This document shows positions 1-6,763 of a stretch of 15,789 nt of DNA, in pieces. The position numbers and the translations under genes are program-made. Source of the stretch: Chloroflexia bacterium. Lineage in GTDB: Bacteria; Chloroflexota; Chloroflexia; QHBQ01; JADMIH01. The notes beneath the pieces were generated by a model. The model was given only the letters and a program-made list of their open reading frames with translations. It did not search any database and had not been told where the DNA came from. Location: NCBI GenBank assembly GCA_025927935.1, contig JAICKM010000069.1, positions 1 to 15,789 of the forward strand, written 5' to 3'. Numbering within the stretch: the stretch's first letter is position 1; every line of letters starts with the position of its first letter.

Positions 1-1
1 C

Positions 2-172
2 TATCCCGAATTGATCGAACTGCTGGGCATCCTGCTCCGCTCGCCCTACGCCGCGGGCATGGAGATCACGGTCTTCGATCCGGAGTTAGATCCGGACGGG
101 CATCTGGCGGAGGAATTGACGGCGGCCATTGTGCGCGCCTTCGGCAAGGATACCGCCCCGTTGTCCGGCTGA
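2..172 (+). CDS. Arginase/agmatinase-family protein, C-terminal fragment
   Basis: Only the last 56 codons are present; the gene starts beyond the left edge. The visible end has the pattern GMEITVFDPELDPDG followed by an amphipathic helix. This matches the final strand and helix of ureohydrolase (arginase/formiminoglutamase/agmatinase) proteins, where the glycine-rich strand is followed by an acidic D-P-x-x-D segment. The family hydrolyses guanidino substrates such as arginine in the cytoplasm with a Mn2+ pair. The metal-binding His/Asp motifs lie upstream of the window, so substrate cannot be judged. It is the only credible plus-strand gene and converges on the cupredoxin gene, with a hairpin repeat between them. 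Confidence 0.75.
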   Translation, partial: YPELIELLGILLRSPYAAGMEITVFDPELDPDGHLAEELTAAIVRAFGKDTAPLSG

Positions 173-199
173 CCAGTTTCTCGCAGGGCTTTTGTCACT

Positions 200-298
200 C
201 TGGGCGTAGCGAAGAGTCTCGTCGTTTGGCCGGCAAGACGGAGATTCTTCGCTGCGCTCAGCATGACGGATCACTGAGCGCAGCGAAGAGTCTCGTCT
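200..298. repeat. REP-like hairpin cluster, three alternating copies of a ~24-bp unit
   Basis: The unit GCGCAGCGAAGAGTCTCGTC occurs at about 204-223 (slightly diverged) and 278-297, with its inverse, GACGGAGATTCTTCGCTGCGC, at 237-257. Either neighbouring pair can form a hairpin with a loop of roughly 12-14 nt. The cluster lies in the gap between the convergent arginase and cupredoxin genes, where it could act as a bidirectional terminator or mRNA 3' stabiliser. A degenerate relative is at 8440-8497. I read it as an interspersed extragenic palindromic repeat; function is inferred only from position. Confidence 0.75.
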
Positions 299-356
299 CG
301 TTGGGGACCAAGACAAGACCCTCGCTACACTCCGCCCCTACAGCTTGCAGGATTGC

Positions 357-857
357 TTAGCGGGGTAGGAGGCGCTGGCGGAGCAACAGCCCGGCGCCCG
401 TCAGCGCGAGGGCGAACAGGGCGAGCAGCGGCATCCAGACTTCTGTCGGCATGCCGGTGGTCGGCATGCCGGGCGTACCGGCTGTCAGTACCTGTACCGA
501 GCCGGTCATCCCGGCTTCCGCGTGCTGGCCCACCGGGCAATACATCTGCCAGGTGCCGGCCTCCGGGAAGATAAAGTCGTCGGTGCCCGACGCACCGCTG
601 GGGATCGGCGTTTTGAAGAGAGTGACGAATTTGGTGCCTTTCGCAAAGGTGATGCTATGCGGGAACTTGCCGGTGTTGGTCACGGTAAAATGCACCGGCT
701 GGCCCGCCGTCGCCGTGAAATTCATCGGGGTAATCATGAATTCCGTCACGGTGAGATTGACCGTTTGCGGTGTTTGTGCGCGGGCCAGCGACGGCGCCAG
801 CGTGACCAGCAGCAGCCCGGCCAGCGCGAGGGCGCCGGCGCTCAATATTCGCCTCAT
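357..857 (-). CDS. Surface-anchored cupredoxin (plastocyanin-like copper protein)
   Basis: A 166-aa exported protein. Residues 1-28 form a signal peptide (MRR, hydrophobic core, AxA-like cleavage site). Residues 30-125 form a cupredoxin domain with the type-1 copper ligands visible: His67 in FPHSI, then Cys107, His112 and Met117 in CPVGQHAEAGM. Such proteins carry single electrons outside the membrane. The C-terminus has an MPTTG motif (131-135), a hydrophobic stretch (about 141-159) and a basic tail, which is the layout of an LPxTG-like sorting signal; it could equally be a plain C-terminal membrane anchor. I chose the ATG at 857 because GGGAGG lies about 8 nt upstream and a signal peptide follows directly; the longer upstream reading frame has no such features. 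The gene is isolated, so its redox partner is unknown. Confidence 0.85.
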   Translation of the reverse strand: MRRILSAGALALAGLLLVTLAPSLARAQTPQTVNLTVTEFMITPMNFTATAGQPVHFTVTNTGKFPHSITFAKGTKFVTLFKTPIPSGASGTDDFIFPEAGTWQMYCPVGQHAEAGMTGSVQVLTAGTPGMPTTGMPTEVWMPLLALFALALTGAGLLLRQRLLPR

Positions 858-1159
858 GATAGGACACCTCCCACGATAGGTTGCGACTCTCCGGTGCCCC
901 GGCACCGGGCATCTCAGCGGCCCTGGCGGCGAAGAACCATCCTCCTTTCCCAGATCAGGGAGCGCCACAGGGCCGGGTCAGCGCTCCCGCCGTTCGGCGG
1001 ACCGGTCGGGGCGAGGGAGATCGCCATCGTAGCGCCGCCCGCCTCACCACGACTAACGCCGCGGGCCGGCCAAAAGTGCCGGGTGGCGGGGCGAGTTTTG
1101 CCATGCACTTTGCCCCCGCGGGTCGCATATGCGTCCGGCATCCGGGCGATAGTACACAC
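858..1159. other. Gene-free stretch between cupredoxin and efflux pump
   Basis: About 300 bases without a convincing gene. A minus-strand open frame runs through it but crosses the intrinsic terminator of the upstream gene and has Arg/Gly-rich, low-complexity content. The promoter of the cupredoxin gene should lie here, but I see no clear -35/-10 pair. AAAGGAGG directly abuts an ATG near 940 (minus strand) that opens only an 8-codon frame, so I do not treat it as a gene. Confidence 0.5.
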
Positions 1160-1193
1160 AAAAAGGGATCGCCCGCATAACACGGGCGATCCC
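1160..1193 (-). terminator. Rho-independent terminator of the MFS efflux gene
   Basis: Read on the minus strand this is a perfect 11-bp GC-rich stem (GGGATCGCCCG / CGGGCGATCCC, arms at 1183-1193 and 1165-1175) with a 7-nt loop, followed directly by TTTTT (1160-1164). It begins about 20 nt after the stop codon of the minus-strand efflux gene, the expected position for an intrinsic terminator. Confidence 0.92.
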
Positions 1194-1213
1194 GGCTCAG
1201 ACGGATCGGGGGG

Positions 1214-2752
1214 CTACGCGCGGTGTGGCGTCTCCGGTCCGCGCACCAGCGACGTGAAGATGCCGATGGCCGCGATGGCCGCGCAGACAAGGAAGGTGGC
1301 GTGGAAACTCTGGACGAACGTGGCCTGGAGCGCCGCCATATCGGGCGCCGCGGGGCCGCCGTGCCGCGCCCCGGCCAGGACGCCGCCGGCCGCCGCCCCA
1401 CCTAACCCGGCGAACACGGCGCCGGCCAGCGCGATGCTCATGCTCTGCCCGACGACCCGCCCCGTGGCGAGAAACCCGGACGCGCTACCCTGGTGGGTGC
1501 GCGGCGCGGCGCCTAGCAGCGCGCTGTTATTCGGCGTTTGGAACAGCGCCTGCCCGATCCCCGTCACGACCAGCCGCCAGACAATATCCCACACCGAACT
1601 CTGCGCGTCCAGGCTGCTGATCAAGACCAGGCCGGCGCAGGCGATGGTCAGGCCGCCCGCCGCCAGCCAGCGCGAACCGAGGCGGTCGGCCAGCGTGCCG
1701 CTGAACGGAGCCAGCAGGGCGATGGTGATCGGCAGCGGGGTTAAGAGCCAGCCGGCCTGCTCGGCGTTGAAGCCGCGCAACTCTTCGAGGTAAAACGGCA
1801 GCATGAAACTCACGGCAAAGAGCGCCAGAAAGCTCAGCACCAGGCTGATAATGGCCGAGGCGAAGACCCGGCTGCGTAACAGGCTCAACACGATGATCGG
1901 GTTGGGCACCCGCAACTCGACCAGCGGCAGCAAGACCAGCGCGACAATCCCCACGCCGAGGGCCAGCAGGATCGGCGCGGAGGTCCAGCCCCGTTCCTGG
2001 CCGAAGGAGAGGCCGCCCGTCAGGCAGGCCAGCCCCACGCCCAGCAGCCCCGCGCCAAGCGGATCGAAGCGGCCGGGATTGTGCCGCACCGGCTCGTGGA
2101 GCACACGCAACGTGGCGATCAGCGCGAGGATGCCCACCGGCAAGTTGACATAAAAGATCCAGCGCCAGGAGAAGTTCTGTGTGATAAAGCCGCCCAGGGT
2201 GGGGCCGACGCTCACGCCGAGCGAGACGGTGACGGCGTTCAGGCCCAGCGCCCGGCCCCGTTCCTGGGGCGGGAAGGCCGCTGTGAGCATGGCCGGGCTG
2301 ACGGCCATGAGCAGGGCGCCGCCCAACCCTTGCAGCGCCCGCGCGCCGATCAGGAAACCGAGGCCCGGCGCGGCGCCGCACAACGCCGAACCCACCGTGA
2401 AGATCACCAGGCCCGCGGCCCACACCGTGCGGCGGCCCAGCATGTCGGCCAGCCGGCCCGCCGTCAGCAGAATCGCCGCCGTGGCGACCAGGTAGGCGAT
2501 GACCACCCACTCAATGGCCCCGCTGAGCGGCACGCCGAAATAGCGCGCAATCGTGGGCAGGCTGATGTTGACAATCGAGGAGTCTAGGGTCGCCATGAAC
2601 ACGCCCAGGCCCACGATGCCCAGCACCACCCATTTGCCGGGGCCTTCCTGCCCTGGGGCCGGGGCGCCCGGCCCGCGCCCATCCAAGGGCGCGACAGGCG
2701 CGGTGGCCTGGGCTTCGACGAGGGGTGCAGGCTGCTGTTCTTGTTGCTGCAT
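1214..2752 (-). CDS. DHA2-family (EmrB/QacA-type) MFS multidrug efflux transporter
   Basis: A 512-aa integral membrane protein with about 14 hydrophobic segments, the usual size and topology of the 14-TM drug:H+ antiporter family. Visible MFS signatures are LDSSIVNISLPTI in TM1 (56-68), motif A GRLADMLGRR (99-108), the RALQGLGGALLM segment in TM4 (138-149) and the antiporter motif GPTLGG (183-188). The first 40 residues are Gln/Pro/Ala-rich and cytoplasmic. The ATG at 2752 is preferred over a TTG two codons upstream because AAGG sits 7 nt before the ATG and would be too close to the TTG. The family exports hydrophobic drugs or cations using the proton gradient; substrate cannot be predicted. 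No TetR or MarR regulator is adjacent. Transcription ends at the hairpin at 1160-1193. Confidence 0.92.
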   Translation of the reverse strand: MQQQEQQPAPLVEAQATAPVAPLDGRGPGAPAPGQEGPGKWVVLGIVGLGVFMATLDSSIVNISLPTIARYFGVPLSGAIEWVVIAYLVATAAILLTAGRLADMLGRRTVWAAGLVIFTVGSALCGAAPGLGFLIGARALQGLGGALLMAVSPAMLTAAFPPQERGRALGLNAVTVSLGVSVGPTLGGFITQNFSWRWIFYVNLPVGILALIATLRVLHEPVRHNPGRFDPLGAGLLGVGLACLTGGLSFGQERGWTSAPILLALGVGIVALVLLPLVELRVPNPIIVLSLLRSRVFASAIISLVLSFLALFAVSFMLPFYLEELRGFNAEQAGWLLTPLPITIALLAPFSGTLADRLGSRWLAAGGLTIACAGLVLISSLDAQSSVWDIVWRLVVTGIGQALFQTPNNSALLGAAPRTHQGSASGFLATGRVVGQSMSIALAGAVFAGLGGAAAGGVLAGARHGGPAAPDMAALQATFVQSFHATFLVCAAIAAIGIFTSLVRGPETPHRA

Positions 2753-2849
2753 GGGCAATCCTTGTATTTTGGCCGCAGGTCACGATTACTAGTGTCGCTA
2801 AAAGCTACTACTGGACACCGCTATAGCAAGTGCCGATCCCGTGCGCCGT

Positions 2850-3185
2850 TCACAGCCCCAGCACGTGGGTGGAAAGCACCCAGCGCCAGCTCAGGAACAC
2901 CAGCATCCCGATGATGATGGTCAGCAGCAGATTCTTGCTCCGCCAGGCCACGAACACCGAGATGATCCCGGCCACCAGATAGTCGTTCGTCGGGCTGAGG
3001 GTCAGGCGCTCGTCCTTGAACAACACGGCGGGGACGATGATCGCCGTCAGCACGGCGGGCGGCACATACTTCAGGGCGCGGAAGATCGGCTCCGGGCGGG
3101 GGATTCTGCCGAGCAGCACCAGCAGCGGATAGCGCACCGCCAGCGTGACCAGCGCCATCCCGGCGATGATGACGACCTCGTTCAC
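2850..3185 (-). CDS. azlD: AzlD-like branched-chain amino acid exporter, small subunit
   Basis: A 111-aa membrane protein with about four hydrophobic segments and the conserved [18 protein letters not shown] region of the AzlD/BrnE/YgaH family. It pairs with AzlC to form a secondary exporter of branched-chain amino acids and sometimes methionine. Translation starts at a GTG at 3185 that overlaps the TGA of azlC (GTGA), so the subunits are probably made by coupled translation. Length and the internal basic segment (WRSKN) fit the family. No Lrp-type regulator is visible next to the pair. Confidence 0.9.
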   Translation of the reverse strand: MNEVVIIAGMALVTLAVRYPLLVLLGRIPRPEPIFRALKYVPPAVLTAIIVPAVLFKDERLTLSPTNDYLVAGIISVFVAWRSKNLLLTIIIGMLVFLSWRWVLSTHVLGL

Positions 3186-3940
3186 TGGCTTACCTCCGGT
3201 GCCTCTTTAGGGGTAGCCGGGCCGGGGACCGGCTGCGGCCGGCGCGCTTCGGCCAGCACCCCGGCCAGCACGCCGAGCAACGCGGCCAGGATCAGGCCGA
3301 GTTTGTTAGGCAGGCTATAGGTCAGCGCGGCGACCACCCCGGCCACCAGCACCGCCACCAGCCCCGGCCGGTTACGCACGAACGGCACGAGCATGCCGAT
3401 AAAGGTGACGATCATAGCGAAATCCAGCCCCCAGCTTTGCGGATCGCGGATATGCTGCCCGGCCAGGACGCCGATCAGCGTACATAACACCCAGTTCGTG
3501 TACATGAACAGCGCCGAGCCGAGATGATACCAGTGTTTGTAGGGCGAGTCGTCGGGCCGGCTGTAGCGGGAAACGACCACGACGAACGTCTCATCGGTCA
3601 GCCAGAAGCCGAGCGGCAGCAGCCAGCGCTGCGGCAGGTGCTTCATGTAGGGGGCCAGCGTCGCGGCATAGAGCGCGTGGCGCAGATTGACGACGAACGT
3701 GGTCAGGATGATGAGGACCGCGCCGGTGCCCGTGGCGATCAAATTGATGGCGATGAATTGCGACGACCCGGCGAACACGAAGAGGGACATCGCCAGCGCG
3801 CCCTCGGCGGAGAGGCCGCTGGTCGTCGCCAGCGCCCCGAAGATGATCCCGAACGGGATCGCGCCGACGACGAGCGGGAAGGTTGCTTTCACGCCCGCCC
3901 AGAACTCGCTCCGGCGGGTGGGATGGGTCAAGGGAGGCAT
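3182..3940 (-). CDS. azlC: AzlC-like branched-chain amino acid exporter, large subunit
   Basis: A 252-aa membrane protein of the AzlC/BrnF/YgaZ family. Hallmarks seen are the N-terminal [19 protein letters not shown] region, the FAGSSQF motif, [11 protein letters not shown] and LTDETF, in the family order. It forms the larger subunit of an amino acid exporter with the overlapping azlD gene. The C-terminus is a short Pro-rich cytoplasmic tail. The ATG at 3940 has an AGGA-type ribosome site just upstream. The amino acid exported is inferred from the family only. Confidence 0.93.
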   Translation of the reverse strand: MPPLTHPTRRSEFWAGVKATFPLVVGAIPFGIIFGALATTSGLSAEGALAMSLFVFAGSSQFIAINLIATGTGAVLIILTTFVVNLRHALYAATLAPYMKHLPQRWLLPLGFWLTDETFVVVVSRYSRPDDSPYKHWYHLGSALFMYTNWVLCTLIGVLAGQHIRDPQSWGLDFAMIVTFIGMLVPFVRNRPGLVAVLVAGVVAALTYSLPNKLGLILAALLGVLAGVLAEARRPQPVPGPATPKEAPEVSQ

Positions 3941-3986
3941 AGGGTCCTACTTTCGTGCTGGTTCCCGGCCCCGGCGCTCCGCGCGC

Positions 3987-4781
3987 TCATGCGTCGGGCG
4001 CGGGCAGCGGGGGCGTGGCCCGGTTGTGTTGTAGCAGCCAGAGCGAGCCGCCGTGCATGCTCAGTGCGACTACCGTGGCGCAAAGAAAGGTCAGCGGGAT
4101 ACCCGCTCGCGGCAGCAAGGCCGCGACCACCAGGAAGAACCCGGCGAAGCTGAACGACCCCAGCACTACGCCGCGCAACAGCCTGGCCGTGACCGCCGCG
4201 CCCTGGAAGCGATGGGTGAACACACCGAGGATGCTGGCGAAGATCGGGAACGGGGCCAGCAGCCCGCTGAGATGTGGCCCCAGCACCTGGGCTAGCCCGG
4301 TGATCGCCAGCACAAACCCGCCGGCCACGACCATACGCAGGGGCAGTTCCCAGCTTGGCGCGACCCCGACCGGGGGCGGCCCCGGCGCGGCGGGCAAGCC
4401 CTTCAGTACGCCGCCCAGGATCAGCACCACCGCGGCAAAGGCGGGGATCAGCGCCACCGTGATCTGGTTGAGTAGCAAGGTCGAGATGAACACCATCAAC
4501 CAGCCGGCCAGCAGCGCCGGCAGCCAGTCCCAGCGGCGGGCCAACCGGCTATAGGTCAGGCAAAAGAGGCCCACGGAGATGATACCGAGCATAATCGCCT
4601 GGGCCGAGGCCGCGGCAAACGCCGGCCCCTGGTCGAGCGCGAGAAACAGCACCACCGGCCCTGAGGTCAGCGGCAATCCGACCAGCCAGCCGCTCACCGC
4701 CGGCCCCCAGCGCCGGCCCGCGATGCTGACTACGCCGATCAGCAGCGGACTCAAAATCAGTTTGAAGAGGAAGGTAGCCAT
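3987..4781 (-). CDS. Multi-spanning membrane protein of unknown function
   Basis: A 264-aa protein with 8-10 predicted membrane segments. The first half has RRWGPAVSGWLVGLPLTSGP, a Gly/Pro-rich turn between helices 1 and 2. The second half has an analogous hydrophobic pair (GLLAPFPIFASILGVFTHRF), hinting at an internal two-fold repeat like small transporters. A Pro-rich loop (GLPAAPGPPPVG) separates the halves. I have seen similar unnamed proteins but no characterised member, so I assign no substrate. The gene follows the ABC permease gene after a 142-nt repeat-containing gap and precedes azlC by 46 nt. The ATG at 4781 has no strong ribosome site, but no better start is nearby. Confidence 0.8.
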   Translation of the reverse strand: MATFLFKLILSPLLIGVVSIAGRRWGPAVSGWLVGLPLTSGPVVLFLALDQGPAFAAASAQAIMLGIISVGLFCLTYSRLARRWDWLPALLAGWLMVFISTLLLNQITVALIPAFAAVVLILGGVLKGLPAAPGPPPVGVAPSWELPLRMVVAGGFVLAITGLAQVLGPHLSGLLAPFPIFASILGVFTHRFQGAAVTARLLRGVVLGSFSFAGFFLVVAALLPRAGIPLTFLCATVVALSMHGGSLWLLQHNRATPPLPAPDA

Positions 4782-4857
4782 CGATGTCTATCGCATCCTA
4801 CCCGGTTCCGCCGATTCCGGCAAGGTCAGCCGTTATGCCGCACCGGTAGCGGTCTCT

Positions 4858-4927
4858 GTAGGGGCCGGTTTCAAACCGGCCCGGCTGCCCCGGTGTAGAG
4901 GCCGGTATGGCGCTGCGGGACCCCTAC
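4858..4927. repeat. Interspersed palindromic repeat bounded by GTAGGGG / CCCCTAC
   Basis: The centre is a perfect 10-bp inverted repeat with a 1-nt spacer, GGGCCGGTTT C AAACCGGCCC (4862-4882). Outer GTAGGGG (4858-4864) and CCCCTAC (4921-4927) are also complementary, and GTAGAGGCCGG near 4893 looks like a second, diverged unit. This resembles the GTAGGGG...CCCCTAC palindromes scattered through some Chloroflexota genomes (from memory). It lies at the 3' end of the permease gene and its right edge includes that gene's stop codon. There is no T-tract, so it is not a typical intrinsic terminator. Confidence 0.65.
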
Positions 4928-5769
4928 TCCGCCGCCTGCTTATAGCCCCGTGGCAGACGCGCTGCCGCGCCACCGGGCGCCAGCCGCGCTTCCAGGCTCC
5001 GGCTGAGGGCGACTGTGGTCAGCACCAGCCCGGCCACGGCCAGCGCGGGGGGCAAGACGATCCACGGCCAGACCGGGCGCGTAAACAGCAGCGGATCGTC
5101 GAAGGCATGGCTCAACATGGTGCCGCAACTGATCGTCGTGGGATCACCCAGGCCCAGGAAGGCCAGCGTGGCCTCGGTGAAGACGGCGAAGCGCACGGTG
5201 AGGATCAGCTTTGTGGGCAGCACGTCCAGGGTCGCCGGCAGCAGATGGCGGCGGGCCACATGCAGCCGGGTGGCGCCCATGGCCTGCGCGGCTTCCACAT
5301 AGGGCGCGGCGCGCACCGCCAGCACCAGGCTGCGCACGATGCGCGCGAAGGACGGCCAGGACAGCAGCGCCAGCACGAGCACCAGGTTGGTCAGGCTCGG
5401 CCCGACCAGCGTCACGGTGAGCAGGTACAGCGGCAGGCTGGGCAGGGCGAGCAGGAGTTCGGTCAGCGGCATGAGCAAGGTCTCCGCCAGGCGCGAGATC
5501 CCGGCGGCCAGGCCGACCACCCAACTCAGCATGGCGGAGAGGCCGGCCACGCTCCCGGCGATGAGCAGGGAAGTCCGCACGCCGTAGAGAAGCCGGCTCA
5601 GCACATCCTGGCCCACGTCGTTGGTGCCCAGCAGATGCGCGGCGCTGGGCAGCGCCAGGGGCGGGCCGCTCAGCAGGCCGGGATCATAGGGGGCCAGCAG
5701 CGGCGCCCCCGCCGCGGCAATGACGAACATGCAGGCGACGAGGGCGCCGCCGAGTCCGGCCCTATTCAT
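4924..5769 (-). CDS. ABC transporter permease, DppC/NikC type
   Basis: A 281-aa inner-membrane permease. The N-terminal segment is followed by the family motif LGTNDVGQDVLSRLLYG, about five further helices, and the EAA loop (YVEAAQAMGATRLHVARRHL) that docks onto an ATPase. The C-terminal FLGLGDPTTISCGTML is also diagnostic of the DppC/OppC/NikC branch. It forms the heterodimeric channel with the DppB-type protein encoded just upstream; the genes overlap by 8 nt (ATGAATAG). The stop codon sits inside the GTAGGGG repeat edge, so the last residues may have been altered by repeat insertion. Substrate could be peptides, opines, glutathione or nickel chelates. Confidence 0.93.
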   Translation of the reverse strand: MNRAGLGGALVACMFVIAAAGAPLLAPYDPGLLSGPPLALPSAAHLLGTNDVGQDVLSRLLYGVRTSLLIAGSVAGLSAMLSWVVGLAAGISRLAETLLMPLTELLLALPSLPLYLLTVTLVGPSLTNLVLVLALLSWPSFARIVRSLVLAVRAAPYVEAAQAMGATRLHVARRHLLPATLDVLPTKLILTVRFAVFTEATLAFLGLGDPTTISCGTMLSHAFDDPLLFTRPVWPWIVLPPALAVAGLVLTTVALSRSLEARLAPGGAAARLPRGYKQAAE

Positions 5770-6754
5770 GCCCGGCAGGCTGCCGCCGGGCCAGCCGGAG
5801 GTAGAGCAACTCGACGGCGAAGTTGGTCAGCAGCACGCCCAGGCTGGCGAACAGGAACAACGCCTGGAGCACCGGATAATCCCGCGCCTGGATGGCCTCA
5901 TAACCGAGCAGGCCCAGCCCCGGCACGTTGAACATGCGCTCCACGACCAGGGCGCCGCCCAGCACCGCGCCCAAGCGCAGCCCAAAATAGGTCAGCAAGG
6001 GCAGCGCCATGTTCGGCAGCATATGCCCCAGGGCGATGCGCGATTCGGGGAGGCCCTTGGCCCGTGCGACGGTCAGCCACGGCGCGCGGGTGCTGCCCGC
6101 CGTCACGTCGCGGGCGATCAGCACGAAGCCTGCCGCGCCCGCCAGCACCAGGGTGAGGGCAGGCAGGGTCAGGTGCCAGGCTATGTCGAGCGCGCCCGCC
6201 AGCGGGTCGGCCTCATAGGCGGCGAACGGCGTCTGCCCGCCCAGCAGCGGGAACCAGCGCAGCGTGATGGCGAACACGAGCAGCAGGCCGATGGCGATCA
6301 GGAACTCCGGCAGGGCCGAGAGCGCCGCCGTGAGCGCGACCAGGATACGGTCACGCCGGCTGCCCGGCACCCAACCGGCCAGCATCCCCAGCGCCGTGCC
6401 GAGGACCGCCGACAGCAGCAGCGCGGTCAGCAAGAGGGCCAGGGTCCAGGGCAGCCGGGCCAGCAGCAGCCCGCCCACCGGGGCCGACCGGGCGATGGAC
6501 CAGCCCAGGTCGCCGTGCGCCAGGTCGCCCAGATAGGCGGCGAACTGGCCGGGCAGCGGCGCGTCGAGATGATAGTAGGCGCGCAGTTGCTCCCGCGTGG
6601 CGGCGGAGAGGGGCACCGCGGACTCCAGGCCCTCGCCGGCGCTCACGTTGAGCGGGTCGCCCGGCAGCAGGCGCGGGATGAGAAAATTGAGCAGGATCAC
6701 GCAGCCCGCGAGCAGCACATAGCGAGTGATCAGGCGGGCGACGGCGCGCGACAT
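5762..6754 (-). CDS. ABC transporter permease, DppB/NikB type
   Basis: A 330-aa permease with the first helix followed by FLIPRLLPGDPLNV, the classic N-terminal block of DppB/OppB/NikB proteins. A large periplasmic segment follows, then the EAA loop (WLTVARAKGLPESRIALGHM) and the VVERMFNVPGLGLLGYEAI block near the C-terminus. About six membrane helices fit the family. Its ATG is 9 nt after the stop of the substrate-binding lipoprotein gene, and no strong ribosome site is seen, so coupled translation is likely. No DppD/DppF ATPase is encoded nearby, so the system must borrow ATPases from elsewhere. Confidence 0.94.
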   Translation of the reverse strand: MSRAVARLITRYVLLAGCVILLNFLIPRLLPGDPLNVSAGEGLESAVPLSAATREQLRAYYHLDAPLPGQFAAYLGDLAHGDLGWSIARSAPVGGLLLARLPWTLALLLTALLLSAVLGTALGMLAGWVPGSRRDRILVALTAALSALPEFLIAIGLLLVFAITLRWFPLLGGQTPFAAYEADPLAGALDIAWHLTLPALTLVLAGAAGFVLIARDVTAGSTRAPWLTVARAKGLPESRIALGHMLPNMALPLLTYFGLRLGAVLGGALVVERMFNVPGLGLLGYEAIQARDYPVLQALFLFASLGVLLTNFAVELLYLRLARRQPAGHE

Positions 6755-6763
6755 CGGCGGCTG

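Noticed and set aside
200..298. Possible CRISPR array
   Set aside because: The copies alternate in orientation, are few and have no uniform spacers; a hairpin repeat family explains them better.
448..480. Repeated GGCATGCCGG segments
   Set aside because: They fall inside the cupredoxin coding region and simply encode the GMP-TTGMPT linker, so I do not treat them as a regulatory repeat.
914..1183. 89-codon minus-strand frame between the cupredoxin and efflux genes
   Set aside because: It begins inside the efflux gene's terminator hairpin and has no ribosome site or family-like sequence.
522..1793. 423-codon plus-strand open frame
   Set aside because: It runs antisense through the cupredoxin gene, the terminator and the efflux gene, with low-complexity Arg/Pro/Ala content.
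2753..2849. Possible promoter/operator upstream of the efflux gene
   Set aside because: A TTGCTA...TAGCTT arrangement is present but fits the consensus poorly, and ACTAGT is too short a palindrome to call an operator.
4579..5931. 450-codon plus-strand open frame
   Set aside because: Antisense to the membrane protein and DppC genes, crosses the palindromic repeat, and shows Gln/Gly/Arg-rich composition without motifs.
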